Shown: positions 1 through 9,206 of the stretch, one piece after another
How the letters are laid out: every line of letters begins with the position of its first letter
How positions within the stretch are numbered: position 1 is the first letter of the stretch
Assembly (NCBI GenBank): GCA_016787345.1
Contig: JAEUUU010000166.1
Location: 113,226 to 177,225 of the forward strand
From: Saprospiraceae bacterium
GTDB taxonomy: Bacteria > Bacteroidota > Bacteroidia > Chitinophagales > Saprospiraceae
Length of the DNA: 64,000 nucleotides
Direction of reading: 5' to 3'
The notes under the pieces: generated by a model
Told to the model about the DNA's origin: nothing
Database searches by the model: none
The model's input: only the letters and a program-made list of their open reading frames with translations
Program-made: the position numbers and the translations under genes

Positions 1-2
1 AA

Positions 3-3000
3 AAAGTATCCAATACGACCGCCGCGCCCGACAGTACCCGCAAAAAAAGGGAACCCTTTCGCTTTAAAATTGCCCGTTTTTCGCTCGACAACGGTCGTTT
101 TTCGCTCGACAGGTTTCAGGCTTCTCCCGCCCGTCATTCGATACCCGGCGTGATGGACTATGAACACATGGCGGTACGGGATATCCAGTTTCAGGCCGAT
201 GATGTCTCCTTCGACGACGATCTGGTGTTTCGCGGCGCACTCAAACATATGGCTGCCCGTGAAGATTGCGGTTTCGTTCTTTCCCATGGCGAGGCCCGCG
301 AAGTCGTCGTGTGCGACACGCTGGCCGCTTTGTACGGGGTGAAAATCGAAACTCCAGGCAGCAGCTTGGGCGACACAATCGCATTTCATTACGATACCTA
401 CCGCGATTTCAACCGCTTCGTGAGCAAGGTCCGGATGGAAGGGCATTTTGCAGAAGGCTCGGTGCTCCGTTTGGGCGACATTATGTATTTCAGCCCCAAC
501 CTCGAAGAGAATACTTTTTTTATCAAAAACCGCGACCTGCAGGCGCAGGTCGCCGGGGTGGTAGAGGGGAAAGTCAACCGAATCAAAGGCCGCAATTTGC
601 ACCTTCAATTGGGACAGGATACTTACATGCGCGGCAATTTCAGCGGCGACGGCCTCAACGATGGTCAGGACCAAATCGTCCTCGACTTCGATTTTCAACC
701 CCTGCAAACCAATATGCGGACGATCTCGGAAATCATTCCTGGCTTCTCGGCGCCGCCTCAATTTGGCAAACTGGGCAATGTACGCTTCACAGGGACCTAC
801 CAACTGATTTTCGGGTACAACCACGTACTTTACGGCGACTTCAATTCCGACCTCGGCTATGGCAACATGGACATGTCGCTGGACCTGACCAAAGGGCTGA
901 GTAAAGCAACCTATGCCGGGGTTTTGAACATGAATTCGTTCAATCTGGCATCCTGGACGGGCGATAAAAACTTCGGCAAATCCACTTTCCACGTCCGAAT
1001 TACCAACGGCTCCGGCCTGACCCTGCCGACCGTCAACACCACGCTTTCGGGCGTGATCGACACCCTGTATTACAAAGGTTACAACTACCGGAACATCGGG
1101 ATGAACGGCACCTTTGAACAGTTTGTCTTCAACGGAAAACTTGGCATCCAGGACCCCAACATCGATTTTTCCTTCGATGGCTCGGTCAATTTCAGGGATT
1201 CCATTCCCGTCTACATGTTCAGCGCCAACCTCAACCTGCTCGACATGAAAGCCCTGAATTTGACCCAAAAAGACTGGGTTTTGTCGGGTCAGGTGGAGCG
1301 CATCCGAATGCGCGCCAAAACCCTGGACGATCTGGCCGGACAGGTCACCTTTCGGAAAATGCGGCTGGTTGAAAATCAGGAAATCGTATACCGGCTTGAT
1401 TCCCTGCACCTTGCCTCTTTGTTTCGCCCCAATGGAGACCGCTACATGCTGCTCCGTTCCGACGCAGCCGACGCCTACATCGAAGGGCGTTTCAACTTCG
1501 CATCGGCGCCCTACAATTTCCTTGTATTGCTCAGCAGGCACTACCCCCAACTGTCGCGACAGATCGGGTTGCCGCCGGGCGACTCCACTCTTGTTCTCAA
1601 CGACAGTTACGAGATCAATGTCCGGATCAAAAATACCCGAAACCTGACCCGGCTGTTCGCTCCCGGACTCGACACACTGCAAAACATCATTGCCGACGGA
1701 GAAGTCAGGGCAGCCAGGGGACAGGTCAAATTGAGCGTCAAAGCGCCCTGGATACGCTACCAGGGCACGCAGGTCAACAATCTGATGTTCAACTGGGACA
1801 GCCGCGACAGTGAGGCAAACTATGCGCTGCTGGCGCCCGGAACGATCCTTCCCAACAAGCAAAAACTTGACACCATCAGCCTCAAAGGCACGGTGCGGCC
1901 CAATGCGCTTCAATTCAACCTCGTGTCGCGCAATGCAACCGAGTTACTGAACAACGTGAGCCTGAACGGCACGTTATCCACGACCGAAGATTCGCTGTGG
2001 CAAATTCAGTTCGACCCTTCGAACCTGACGCTTTTCAACGACGTCTGGGCCATGGAAGAGAACAACTTCATTCGCTTCGGCCCCGACCGGATTATCACCC
2101 GAAATTTCCAGTTGTTCAATAACCTGGATCAACGCGTATTGCTCGACAGTGAAAACGAAGGCCGCGGTCTGCTGTTCAGTCTTACCAACTTCGACTTATC
2201 GGAAATCAACCGATTTTTTGCCCCTGACGGCCTCGCATACCGCGCCAAACTCTTTGATTTTGAGGTACATGTAAAGGATGTGTTCAATTTGCAGGGCTTC
2301 GAACTGTTCGTCACAAGCGATACCTTGTTCCTCAACGACGCACCATTTGGAGAGATTACCGGCAACTTTGAAATGGCCGACCTCAATTCGCCATTGCTGG
2401 GAAAAATATTTTTACAAGGTAAAAAACACCAACTCCGCGTTGCCGGCGGGTGGTTGCCCGAAACCGGTACGGCCACACAGGTCGAAGAACTCGATCTGCT
2501 CAAACCGGGTGAAATGCAACTGCACGTGTCGGCCCTGCGTTTTCCGGCCAACATTCTGGAAAGATTCATACCCAGCATTTCCAAAACAGCCGGTTCGTTC
2601 AGCGCCGAGGTCGCGCTGGGCGGCCCGCCTTCGAGGCTGGGCATGAAAGGTTATGCCGATATTCACGAGGCGCAGTTTCAGATCGATTATTTAAAATCGC
2701 TCTATCACATTCACCAGCAGCGCGTTACGCTCAGCAGTTCGAAGGTATGGGCCGATACGGTCACTATTTGGGATGCCAGCGACAAAAACAAAGCCTATGT
2801 GGTGGGCGGCCTGCGGCACAACTACTTCCGCGACTGGAAACTTGACTGCAAAATTGAAACGGAAGGCAACAATTTCATGGTGCTGAATACTTACCGCGAA
2901 GACAACGACTTGTATTACGGACAGGGTATTGGCAATTTCAAAGCGAAATTCAGCGGCTCTTTTGCCAAAACCAATATCGAAATCGACGCCATCACCGGAC

Positions 3001-4217
3001 CCCAAACCCGCCTGTATATCCCTTTGAGTTCCACTGCGGATGCAGAAGAAATCACTTTTATCAAGTTTAAAGACAAAAACACATCCGACTCGACGGCCGA
3101 GGCCGACGACGGTACGTTCAGGATAAAAGACCTGAAAGGACTTAATTTTGAAATGAACATCACCGTCACCGACGATGCCGAGGTGCAACTCATCTTCGAC
3201 GAACAGGCGGGTGATATCATCAAAGGCAGGGGAGAGGGCGACATCACCCTTACGATCAACCGGGAAGGGGAATTTAAAATGTACGGCGGCTATACGATCC
3301 GGCAAGGCGATTATCTGTTTACCCTGCTCAACCTGGTCAACAAACCTTTCACCGTGGCCAACGGAGGCACCGTACACTGGTCGGGCGACCCCTATCAGGC
3401 GCAAATCAACCTGGATGCAACGTACGACGAGAATACCTCTGTCTACAATTTTATCAGCTCCGAACTGGCCCTGATCTCCGATCAAAACCTCCTGCGCGAC
3501 GCCACCAAGGCTACCCGGGTGCTGGTCACCATGCACCTGAAAGGCAGCCTGTTGCAGCCCAACATCACCTTTGACCTCGATTTTCCCAACGTGACTGGCC
3601 AGACCAAAACGCTGGTCGACAACAAGTTGCGACAAATGCAACAGGATCAGAACGAGTTAAACCGGCAGGTGTTCGGCCTGGTGGTGGTCGGCTCGTTCCT
3701 GCCCTCCAACGCGGGCAATACCCAGACGCTTATTCAGACCTCGGCTTTCAACACCCTTACCCAGGTGTTGAGCAATCAGTTTTCCAATTACCTCACGGGG
3801 CTGGCTGCCGAATGGTTTGGCGGCGCCGTATCGAGTATCGATCTGGACGTAGCCTACAACGAGTACCAAAACTCGCTCAACGACCCCAATCTGGGCCAGA
3901 TCGGTCGCGAATTGCAAGTGCGACTGACCAGCGGTTTTGCCAACGACAGAATAACGGTGCAATTCGGCTCCCAGTTCGGGCTCAGCCGACCGGGTACAAC
4001 AGTGCAAAACGGTTTCCTTGGAGAGGATGTCACAGTGGAAATTCAACTGACGGAAAACCGCCAGTGGCGCGCTAAAATATACCAGCGAACGGAGCCCGAC
4101 ATTGCCATTGGGCAGCTCCGTTCGCGGTATGGTTTCGGTTTGAGTTTCCGAAAAGACTACGATTCCTTCGACGATATGATGAGCGGAATCGGAAAGTGGT
4201 TCAAAAAGAATCGCTGA
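3..4217 (+). CDS. tamB: TamB-like translocation/assembly module protein (5' truncated by window edge)
   Basis: The reading frame is open from base 3 to the stop at 4217, giving 1404 visible residues. The GTG at 150 is only an internal codon, so the gene starts upstream of the window. The protein is a long chain of beta-rich AsmA/TamB-like repeats. Its last 350 or so residues resemble the TamB (DUF490) domain, including a late DVAYNEY segment and a terminal run of beta strands ending in GLSFRKDYDSF. In the known family, TamB is anchored in the inner membrane, spans the periplasm and supports outer-membrane protein insertion or phospholipid transport. The N-terminal anchor is not visible here. 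It converges with the DsrE gene, the two stops being only two bases apart. Confidence 0.85.
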   Translation, partial: KVSNTTAAPDSTRKKREPFRFKIARFSLDNGRFSLDRFQASPARHSIPGVMDYEHMAVRDIQFQADDVSFDDDLVFRGALKHMAAREDCGFVLSHGEAREVVVCDTLAALYGVKIETPGSSLGDTIAFHYDTYRDFNRFVSKVRMEGHFAEGSVLRLGDIMYFSPNLEENTFFIKNRDLQAQVAGVVEGKVNRIKGRNLHLQLGQDTYMRGNFSGDGLNDGQDQIVLDFDFQPLQTNMRTISEIIPGFSAPPQFGKLGNVRFTGTYQLIFGYNHVLYGDFNSDLGYGNMDMSLDLTKGLSKATYAGVLNMNSFNLASWTGDKNFGKSTFHVRITNGSGLTLPTVNTTLSGVIDTLYYKGYNYRNIGMNGTFEQFVFNGKLGIQDPNIDFSFDGSVNFRDSIPVYMFSANLNLLDMKALNLTQKDWVLSGQVERIRMRAKTLDDLAGQVTFRKMRLVENQEIVYRLDSLHLASLFRPNGDRYMLLRSDAADAYIEGRFNFASAPYNFLVLLSRHYPQLSRQIGLPPGDSTLVLNDSYEINVRIKNTRNLTRLFAPGLDTLQNIIADGEVRAARGQVKLSVKAPWIRYQGTQVNNLMFNWDSRDSEANYALLAPGTILPNKQKLDTISLKGTVRPNALQFNLVSRNATELLNNVSLNGTLSTTEDSLWQIQFDPSNLTLFNDVWAMEENNFIRFGPDRIITRNFQLFNNLDQRVLLDSENEGRGLLFSLTNFDLSEINRFFAPDGLAYRAKLFDFEVHVKDVFNLQGFELFVTSDTLFLNDAPFGEITGNFEMADLNSPLLGKIFLQGKKHQLRVAGGWLPETGTATQVEELDLLKPGEMQLHVSALRFPANILERFIPSISKTAGSFSAEVALGGPPSRLGMKGYADIHEAQFQIDYLKSLYHIHQQRVTLSSSKVWADTVTIWDASDKNKAYVVGGLRHNYFRDWKLDCKIETEGNNFMVLNTYREDNDLYYGQGIGNFKAKFSGSFAKTNIEIDAITGPQTRLYIPLSSTADAEEITFIKFKDKNTSDSTAEADDGTFRIKDLKGLNFEMNITVTDDAEVQLIFDEQAGDIIKGRGEGDITLTINREGEFKMYGGYTIRQGDYLFTLLNLVNKPFTVANGGTVHWSGDPYQAQINLDATYDENTSVYNFISSELALISDQNLLRDATKATRVLVTMHLKGSLLQPNITFDLDFPNVTGQTKTLVDNKLRQMQQDQNELNRQVFGLVVVGSFLPSNAGNTQTLIQTSAFNTLTQVLSNQFSNYLTGLAAEWFGGAVSSIDLDVAYNEYQNSLNDPNLGQIGRELQVRLTSGFANDRITVQFGSQFGLSRPGTTVQNGFLGEDVTVEIQLTENRQWRAKIYQRTEPDIAIGQLRSRYGFGLSFRKDYDSFDDMMSGIGKWFKKNR
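75..111 (+). repeat. 16-bp in-frame direct repeat inside tamB
   Basis: CGTTTTTCGCTCGACA occurs at 75-90 and again at 96-111. The period is 21 bp, so the frame is kept and the protein reads RFSLDNG followed by RFSLD. This is a local duplication within the coding region, with no sign of regulatory function. Confidence 0.6.
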
Positions 4218-4219
4218 GG

Positions 4220-4654
4220 TCAGAACCCGGCCTTGATATACGACCAGCCTTTTTCCTGTTTCATCACAATTTCGACCAGGCCGGCGGGTACCGTCCGGCA
4301 CTCCGTCATCAGGCTTTCCCGGCTGATTTTTCGTTCGCGCATGGTGTTTTCGCAAGCGACGAAATCCACTCCTTTGGCTTTTAATTCGCGGATTTTTTCA
4401 CCCTGTTTGGTCACATCTTTTTGCAAAAAAGTGATACCGTTGTTGTGGCAGACAACCTCGATGCGGGCATTGGGCGCGGCGTTGAGGAAATTGGTAATTT
4501 GTTTGATCAATGCCTTGTGCACCAGAGTATCGTTGCTGGTGAGTTGAAAGACGACCTTGTGTTTTTTGCTGCTCATGACCACCGGCGCGTTGCTTTGGGC
4601 AAAGGCAGCGGAAGCGACGAAGAGCAGGAGGGCAAGGGAAAGAATGTTTTTCAT
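4220..4654 (-). CDS. Periplasmic DsrE-family protein
   Basis: 144 residues with a Sec signal peptide (hydrophobic LSLALLLFVASA ending at AFA, about residue 19). The mature part looks like a DsrE/DsrF-type fold: VVFQLTSND strand, helix, IEVVCHNNGI strand, and FVACENTMR carrying a cysteine near residue 101. DsrE-family proteins bind or relay sulfane sulfur in several pathways, and many periplasmic Bacteroidota members have no known function. It lies 18 bp after the kelch gene on the same strand, so it is probably the last gene of the unit that starts at the sterol desaturase. That unit carries the same regulatory site as the sulfur genes. The family assignment is fairly firm; a sulfur-relay role is inferred. 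Confidence 0.75.
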   Translation of the reverse strand: MKNILSLALLLFVASAAFAQSNAPVVMSSKKHKVVFQLTSNDTLVHKALIKQITNFLNAAPNARIEVVCHNNGITFLQKDVTKQGEKIRELKAKGVDFVACENTMRERKISRESLMTECRTVPAGLVEIVMKQEKGWSYIKAGF

Positions 4655-4672
4655 ATAAAACTGAAGTTGATT

Positions 4673-6301
4673 TTAGCGTGAAATCACCAGGTTCAAGGTT
4701 TCAACAAACTGATTGGCAATCAAAGTTACCGGGTAAATACCGTTGGGGAAATTGTCGAGCCGGAATTCAACGTGATGCTCCCCGGCAGCCAGCGTACCCA
4801 TATCTTCCATCACAATCGTTTGTGAAGCGGGCGTCTGAAGCAAAATACTCGTCAGGGCAGGGCGATCCAGCGTAAAACTCAGCCGGACGGTGTTTTGGGC
4901 CGGATTGGGCGTTAGTTGTGCCTTCACACAAGGCGAAACCAGCGGCGGAGCGGAAATGCCGACCTGGGTTTGTTCGGGTTTGTACCAGACTTTGTACAAA
5001 GCGGCATGCGCCCGGCTTTGGGTCTCGGGGCTGCTGAAAAATACATTTGGCAAATCGCTTTCAATACCGCCGATGAGGTACCCTACCAACGTACTGTCGC
5101 CGACAAATTGATCAGCGCTGAGAATATCGGCGCCGGCAACAAGCGGCAAACTACCCAAGGGTATAAACTCGGCGCCCGCGCCCAGAAACCCCGGCATTTC
5201 ACCGATTTTCTCTTCCAGCACGCTCCCATCCGGAAACCGGGTCACCCGGCCAATGGTACGCACGAAAGGCACGTTGTCGTCCTGAATCAACTGTCCCTGG
5301 CTATTGAAAAAGAACTGGGCGATACCGCCTAAAAAGACCGTATGCATACGGTTGGCCGGCGCATCGTACAAAGCGATTTTAGCGCAGTGATACTGGTTGA
5401 GCCGATGCTGGAAAGTATTGTTTACGGCATAGCCGCTGCTGTCGAAATCGACGGAATTCAGATAGGGCAACTCGCTGACGGGGGTAAACACTCCGGAAAA
5501 CATGGTAAACCCCAGATGTCCGTCGATGGGAAACACCTGCGGGGCAAGGTTGTAATCGCGGCGTTGCAAATTGGCCTCGTCGGTCCATGCAGGCAAAAAA
5601 GCGACAGAAGGGGCGCCATCGTTCAATGCAACGGTAAACCGACGGATGGCATTCGTGTACGTTTGTTCAAATGTCGGGTGGTTCATCGGGTTGTACCGCC
5701 CTTCAAACCGGTGCCCGCCGGCTAAATAAAACACTTCGCCTTGCCGAACCAGTTGCCCGCCGGTGACGGCAAATTGCGGGTCGCTGACCGAGCGGAACCA
5801 GGGGGAAATGTCGGTATTGTTGTCGATGGCCCACAACAGACTGTCGAGGCGAACAACCGTCAGCAAGGGATGCGTGGTGTGGTCGCCCAGCGTCGCACTA
5901 TAGCCATATCCGCCGGTGAGATACAACCACGGACCGTCCTGACAAAATTGGATATTGGTAGATTGCAACTGCTCCTGCTGCGCAGTGCTCAGCCCTGTGA
6001 GCGGAAGTATGCTGAACGCCCCTGTTGATGGGGTCAGCAAAATGAGGTTGGTGTTATTACCGTCGGGCAGAAAAGAAGCGAAGGGCTGACGCCGGTGCAA
6101 GCCATCGGTTCGGCCCCCCAGAATGATGATTTTATTGTCGAAATGCGCGACGGCTGCCGACTGAAAACCGGGCAGGTTGGAAACGTCTATCTTTTCGAGG
6201 GCAATGCTGAAATCGGGATTTTGTGCAAAAAATGCACTCGGAGGCCACAACATCATCGCAGTGGCCAGAAGGCTGGTTAATAAAAAACGCGGGTTCATCA
6301 T
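4673..6301 (-). CDS. Kelch-repeat protein with type IX secretion C-terminal signal
   Basis: 542 residues beginning with tandem Met codons and a signal peptide of about 26 residues ending in AFFAQ. The body has repeated kelch-like glycine pairs: IIILGGRTD, LYLTGGYGY, FYLAGGHRF, VFLGGIAQF and GYLIGGIES. These predict a secreted beta-propeller. The last 80 residues (LTPNPAQNTVRLSF to GIYPVTLIANQ) form a typical por-secretion sorting domain, so export by the type IX system is expected. It lies 39 bp after the small membrane protein and 18 bp before the DsrE gene, on the same strand. No catalytic residues are evident, and the ligand or partner is unknown. Confidence 0.75.
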   Translation of the reverse strand: MMNPRFLLTSLLATAMMLWPPSAFFAQNPDFSIALEKIDVSNLPGFQSAAVAHFDNKIIILGGRTDGLHRRQPFASFLPDGNNTNLILLTPSTGAFSILPLTGLSTAQQEQLQSTNIQFCQDGPWLYLTGGYGYSATLGDHTTHPLLTVVRLDSLLWAIDNNTDISPWFRSVSDPQFAVTGGQLVRQGEVFYLAGGHRFEGRYNPMNHPTFEQTYTNAIRRFTVALNDGAPSVAFLPAWTDEANLQRRDYNLAPQVFPIDGHLGFTMFSGVFTPVSELPYLNSVDFDSSGYAVNNTFQHRLNQYHCAKIALYDAPANRMHTVFLGGIAQFFFNSQGQLIQDDNVPFVRTIGRVTRFPDGSVLEEKIGEMPGFLGAGAEFIPLGSLPLVAGADILSADQFVGDSTLVGYLIGGIESDLPNVFFSSPETQSRAHAALYKVWYKPEQTQVGISAPPLVSPCVKAQLTPNPAQNTVRLSFTLDRPALTSILLQTPASQTIVMEDMGTLAAGEHHVEFRLDNFPNGIYPVTLIANQFVETLNLVISR

Positions 6302-6340
6302 GGATAAGAATTTGGTTAAGAATCGCCCCGCAGTTCTCTT

Positions 6341-6568
6341 TCACTCCGTTTTCAAACGACCTGCCAAATGAAGAATCAACACCCGGATCAACAAGACCCA
6401 GGGCGTGCCGTGCATCACGAGATCGAACCAATCCATCGGCTGCATACCGATGGCGCCGCCAGCCACCCAGCGTATCTTACCCAAAACATGCGGTTCGGGC
6501 GCAAACGGCGCCATGCCCAGGGTCAGGCAGGCCAGCAGGACAAATTTCCAGTCGTTCCAGGGTTTCAT
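6341..6568 (-). CDS. Small conserved membrane protein downstream of sterol desaturase
   Basis: 75 residues with two hydrophobic stretches (FVLLACLTLGMAPF and TPWVLLIRVLILHLA) around a Gly- and Trp-rich middle, KIRWVAGGAIGMQPMDWFDL. Its start overlaps the stop of the sterol desaturase gene by four bases (ATGA), indicating translational coupling. Similar small proteins next to fatty-acid hydroxylase genes are sometimes labelled RND transporter in databases, but it is far too short to be a transporter. It may be an accessory subunit of the hydroxylase; this is inference from the overlap. Confidence 0.65.
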   Translation of the reverse strand: MKPWNDWKFVLLACLTLGMAPFAPEPHVLGKIRWVAGGAIGMQPMDWFDLVMHGTPWVLLIRVLILHLAGRLKTE

Positions 6569-7437
6569 TTTCGGCGGAAAGGTTTGAGCATTTGAGCAAA
6601 AAAGCCGTGCGGATATTCATCTACTTCGTCAAAACCGAGTTTGATGTCGCGGCCGTTGCCGGGCATCCAGTCGGTACGAAACAGGTAATCCCACAACGAA
6701 AGAGAGATGCCGTAATTGACGCCGTAACTTCCCTTGGGAATGTCTTTTGCGTGGTGCCAGATGTGCATCTGCGGGTTGTTAAATATGTATTTCAAAGGCC
6801 CCAGGGGCAGGTAAATATTGGCGTGGTTGAGGTGGCCGATGAGTATGGTGAACAGGTGCACCAGAATAAAATCCTGGATGCCGAAACCGATCATGGCCAG
6901 CGGCAAATATTCGATGCTCCGGTACACCACGGTTTCCATAAAGTGATACCTCAGGTGTGCGGCATACCCCATTTCCCGAACAGAATGATGCACCTTATGC
7001 ACCTCCCACAACCATGGAACGCGGTGTAGCAAGCGATGTACATTCCACTGAATAAAATCGCGCACCAGAAACAAAATCAACAATTGAACCCAGTAGGGCA
7101 GGCTGCCGACATTGATCGCAACCAGGTTGCGAATACCGAAGGTGCTAGCCAAAAACTGGTTGAACGCTTTGACCACGACGTCCGACAAAGCAGCGTAACC
7201 GATCAGACCGAACAGGAAAAAGTTGAAAAACATGTAGAAGGTATCGAGCCAGAAATCTTCCCGGATCGCCTTCTGGTTTTTTCGCCAGGGGAACAACAAT
7301 TCCAGTAGATAAACCAAGGCTGAAAGCGCGATCAGCCAATAAAAATAGTTGCCCCAGTGCGGGTTGAGCACCGTTTGCCACAGGTATCCGGCATAGCCGG
7401 TAAAACTGGTCTTGAATGTTTGCCAATACGTTTCCAT
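6565..7437 (-). CDS. Sterol desaturase / fatty acid hydroxylase family membrane di-iron enzyme
   Basis: 290 residues with several transmembrane segments and the histidine clusters of the integral-membrane di-iron hydroxylase family: HRLLH, HKVHH and a late HIWHH. Members hydroxylate or desaturate lipids such as sterols, fatty acids and carotenoids; the substrate here is unknown. I chose the ATG at 7437. An in-frame TTG at 7449 lies inside the -7 promoter element (7447-7454) and cannot be the start if that promoter is used. The predicted leader is then only a few bases. The gene heads a likely four-gene unit (hydroxylase, small membrane protein, kelch protein, DsrE) and has a CRP-type site centred 46 bp upstream of its ATG. 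Confidence 0.8.
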   Translation of the reverse strand: METYWQTFKTSFTGYAGYLWQTVLNPHWGNYFYWLIALSALVYLLELLFPWRKNQKAIREDFWLDTFYMFFNFFLFGLIGYAALSDVVVKAFNQFLASTFGIRNLVAINVGSLPYWVQLLILFLVRDFIQWNVHRLLHRVPWLWEVHKVHHSVREMGYAAHLRYHFMETVVYRSIEYLPLAMIGFGIQDFILVHLFTILIGHLNHANIYLPLGPLKYIFNNPQMHIWHHAKDIPKGSYGVNYGISLSLWDYLFRTDWMPGNGRDIKLGFDEVDEYPHGFFAQMLKPFRRK

Positions 7438-7446
7438 AATACGCTG

Positions 7447-7490
7447 CAAAGTTCGCCCGGAATGAAAATCGCGCCTGTGACATTAATCAC
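7447..7490 (-). promoter_or_regulatory. CRP-type site (site A) and -7 element for the sterol desaturase unit
   Basis: GTGACATTAATCAC (7477-7490) fits GTGA-N6-TCAC. On the minus strand a -7-like element GAACTTTG covers 7447-7454. The site centre (7483.5) is 29.5 bp from the element's upstream edge, the same geometry as four other sites in this window. The site also forms the inner stem and loop of the terminator of the soxB-like gene. Confidence 0.6.
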
Positions 7491-7501
7491 GAGGCGCGAT
7501 T
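7467..7501 (-). terminator. Intrinsic terminator of the tsdA-soxB-like operon
   Basis: AATCGCGCCT (7467-7476) pairs with AGGCGCGATT (7492-7501), followed on the minus strand by TTTTC. It starts 8 bp past the soxB-like stop. The 14-bp interior is itself the palindrome GTGA-N6-TCAC, which lengthens the hairpin. Confidence 0.75.
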
Positions 7502-7508
7502 TTTCCGA

Positions 7509-9206
7509 TCAGCGGAATTCGTATTCGACACCCGAAACTTGTGTCAGCAAAGTCTGCGGCGCATCGAGTACCACGGCCGCCCCGGGTGGCGTGGGCGTTA
7601 CAGGCGAGTTGGCTGCCAGGTATTCTTTCAACACGGGATGAAGCGTGTAAGGCATGTTTTTGCCGTCGCGAACATTCGGAATCCGGCAAAGCATCGTCTC
7701 CGGATCGCCGTCGCGCTCACAGGCAGCCAGCGTGTAGGTACGAGCCGGATCGAGCGGCTGACCGGCTACGGTCACACTTTTCACCCGTTTGCCTTGTTCA
7801 GCAAAGGCGTAGAACTTCACTTCCATGCCGCGAAATTTGACTACCCAGCCCCCGAAACGTTTGGAGGCATCCTTGGAAAAAACGTTGTTCAGTTCCTTTT
7901 CCAGCCAGTTCAGGATTTGTTCGCCGGTGGCTTTGGCGGTGCGAACCGTGGCATCCACAGGCAGCATGTCGAAAATATAACCCTCTGTGATCGGGATCAG
8001 GCCGTCTTTGTTTTTTGTACTGCGCGGCGGACAAAAACGGAATCCGTTGGACAACACGATGTCTACCTTGATCTTCCAGGCCAATGCGTCGAGTATCAGG
8101 GTATCTATGGTGTTTTCGACTACGAAATAGCGATAGAGCGGCACCGTGCTGTACCCGACCACCTTTTCAATATCTTTTACAAAGGGCGCTTCCAGTTCGT
8201 CGACAAGTTTGCTGACCGCCTTTTTGGGTTTGTACTTTCGAGCGTCCACTTCCATCAATTCGTAGGAGTTCGAGGTAATTTTCCCGTTTTCCACCGTCAG
8301 ATCGAGCCTGCCGACAAAAGAGCCGAAGGCCCCCGGCTCCACCACTTTGGCGTATTTGCAGACAATGGGCGTACGTACCCGCTCGTGTGTGTCGCCGCCG
8401 AAAATATAGTCGACGCCCTCGCATTCCGGCATGTTGGCCAGTGCGATTTGCTGTGACAGGCCCAGGTGTGAGAGTAAAATGACAAAATCGCATTGTTCCT
8501 GTTCCCGCAATACTTTGACATAGTAGGCCAGGTTTTCCTCCGGTTTGGTATAAATAATTCCTTTCGAATAATTGGGCGACTGGCGCAGGGGCACCAGAGG
8601 ATCGGTATACCCCAAAAAGCCGACTTTGACGCCCAGTCGCGACCAGGTGAAGTACGGCGGAAAGATCAGCTCGCCCTTTTTGCCGTCGCCTGCATCGTGA
8701 AACATATTGGCGCACACTTTGGGGGCTTCCAGACCGCCTAACAGCGATTGCATGGCTTTTTTGTAATAAACCACTTCCCAGTTGCCCGGCAAATAAAGGT
8801 CGTATCCGAGGCTGTCGAGGATCGGCGAGATGGCTTTGCCAGTGGTTTTTACCGACAGTTCACTCCCTTGAAACATATCTCCCGTATCCACAATGAAGGT
8901 GTTTGGGTTCTTTTTGCGCACCTGATCGAACAAGGTGGCCAACTGGGCATAACCCGCTGTTTGTCGGAACACCATGCCGTCGTTTTCCCAAAACATCTCA
9001 TCGTGCGGGTGAATCTGGCAATGGACATCGGTGGTTTGTAGAATAGTCAGCGTGCCGTTGGCGGGCGGCGTTTCCATTTCCTGCAGAGGCGCCTGCGTGG
9101 ACTCCGCAATGGTGGAAGCTACGGCAGTGCCGGCCAGTGGCGATAGGCCAGCGCCCAGTCCGGTAAGCAGCGACTGGCGGAGAAATTTACGACGTGAAGA
9201 GGGCAT
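7509..9206 (-). CDS. SoxB-like metallophosphatase/5'-nucleotidase-family thiosulfohydrolase, Tat-exported
   Basis: 565 residues. The N-terminus has a twin-arginine signal (SSRRKFLR, then a hydrophobic stretch to about residue 31). The N-terminal metallophosphatase half shows TTDVHCQ (Asp60, His62), VDTGDMFQGS (Asp107/Asp110), GNWEVVY (142-148), LSHLGLS and GGDTHER. The C-terminal half is a 5'-nucleotidase-type domain. Ordinary 5'-nucleotidases have GNH-D/E at the third motif. Here it is GNWE, resembling the GHWE of SoxB, which releases sulfate from cysteine-bound thiosulfate. The start codon overlaps the tsdA stop by one base (TAATG), so the two are co-translated. No soxYZ, soxXA or soxCD lies in the window, so the natural substrate is unclear. 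A nucleotidase remains possible, but the context favours sulfur chemistry. Confidence 0.75.
   Translation of the reverse strand: MPSSRRKFLRQSLLTGLGAGLSPLAGTAVASTIAESTQAPLQEMETPPANGTLTILQTTDVHCQIHPHDEMFWENDGMVFRQTAGYAQLATLFDQVRKKNPNTFIVDTGDMFQGSELSVKTTGKAISPILDSLGYDLYLPGNWEVVYYKKAMQSLLGGLEAPKVCANMFHDAGDGKKGELIFPPYFTWSRLGVKVGFLGYTDPLVPLRQSPNYSKGIIYTKPEENLAYYVKVLREQEQCDFVILLSHLGLSQQIALANMPECEGVDYIFGGDTHERVRTPIVCKYAKVVEPGAFGSFVGRLDLTVENGKITSNSYELMEVDARKYKPKKAVSKLVDELEAPFVKDIEKVVGYSTVPLYRYFVVENTIDTLILDALAWKIKVDIVLSNGFRFCPPRSTKNKDGLIPITEGYIFDMLPVDATVRTAKATGEQILNWLEKELNNVFSKDASKRFGGWVVKFRGMEVKFYAFAEQGKRVKSVTVAGQPLDPARTYTLAACERDGDPETMLCRIPNVRDGKNMPYTLHPVLKEYLAANSPVTPTPPGAAVVLDAPQTLLTQVSGVEYEFR

Noticed and set aside
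2691-3641. Long minus-strand open frame antisense to tamB
   Set aside because: It mirrors the plus-strand coding sequence of a recognised gene, with no domain or start support.
7437-7449. TTG start at 7449 for the sterol desaturase
   Set aside because: It falls inside the -7 element (7447-7454). The ATG at 7437 is consistent with the predicted promoter.
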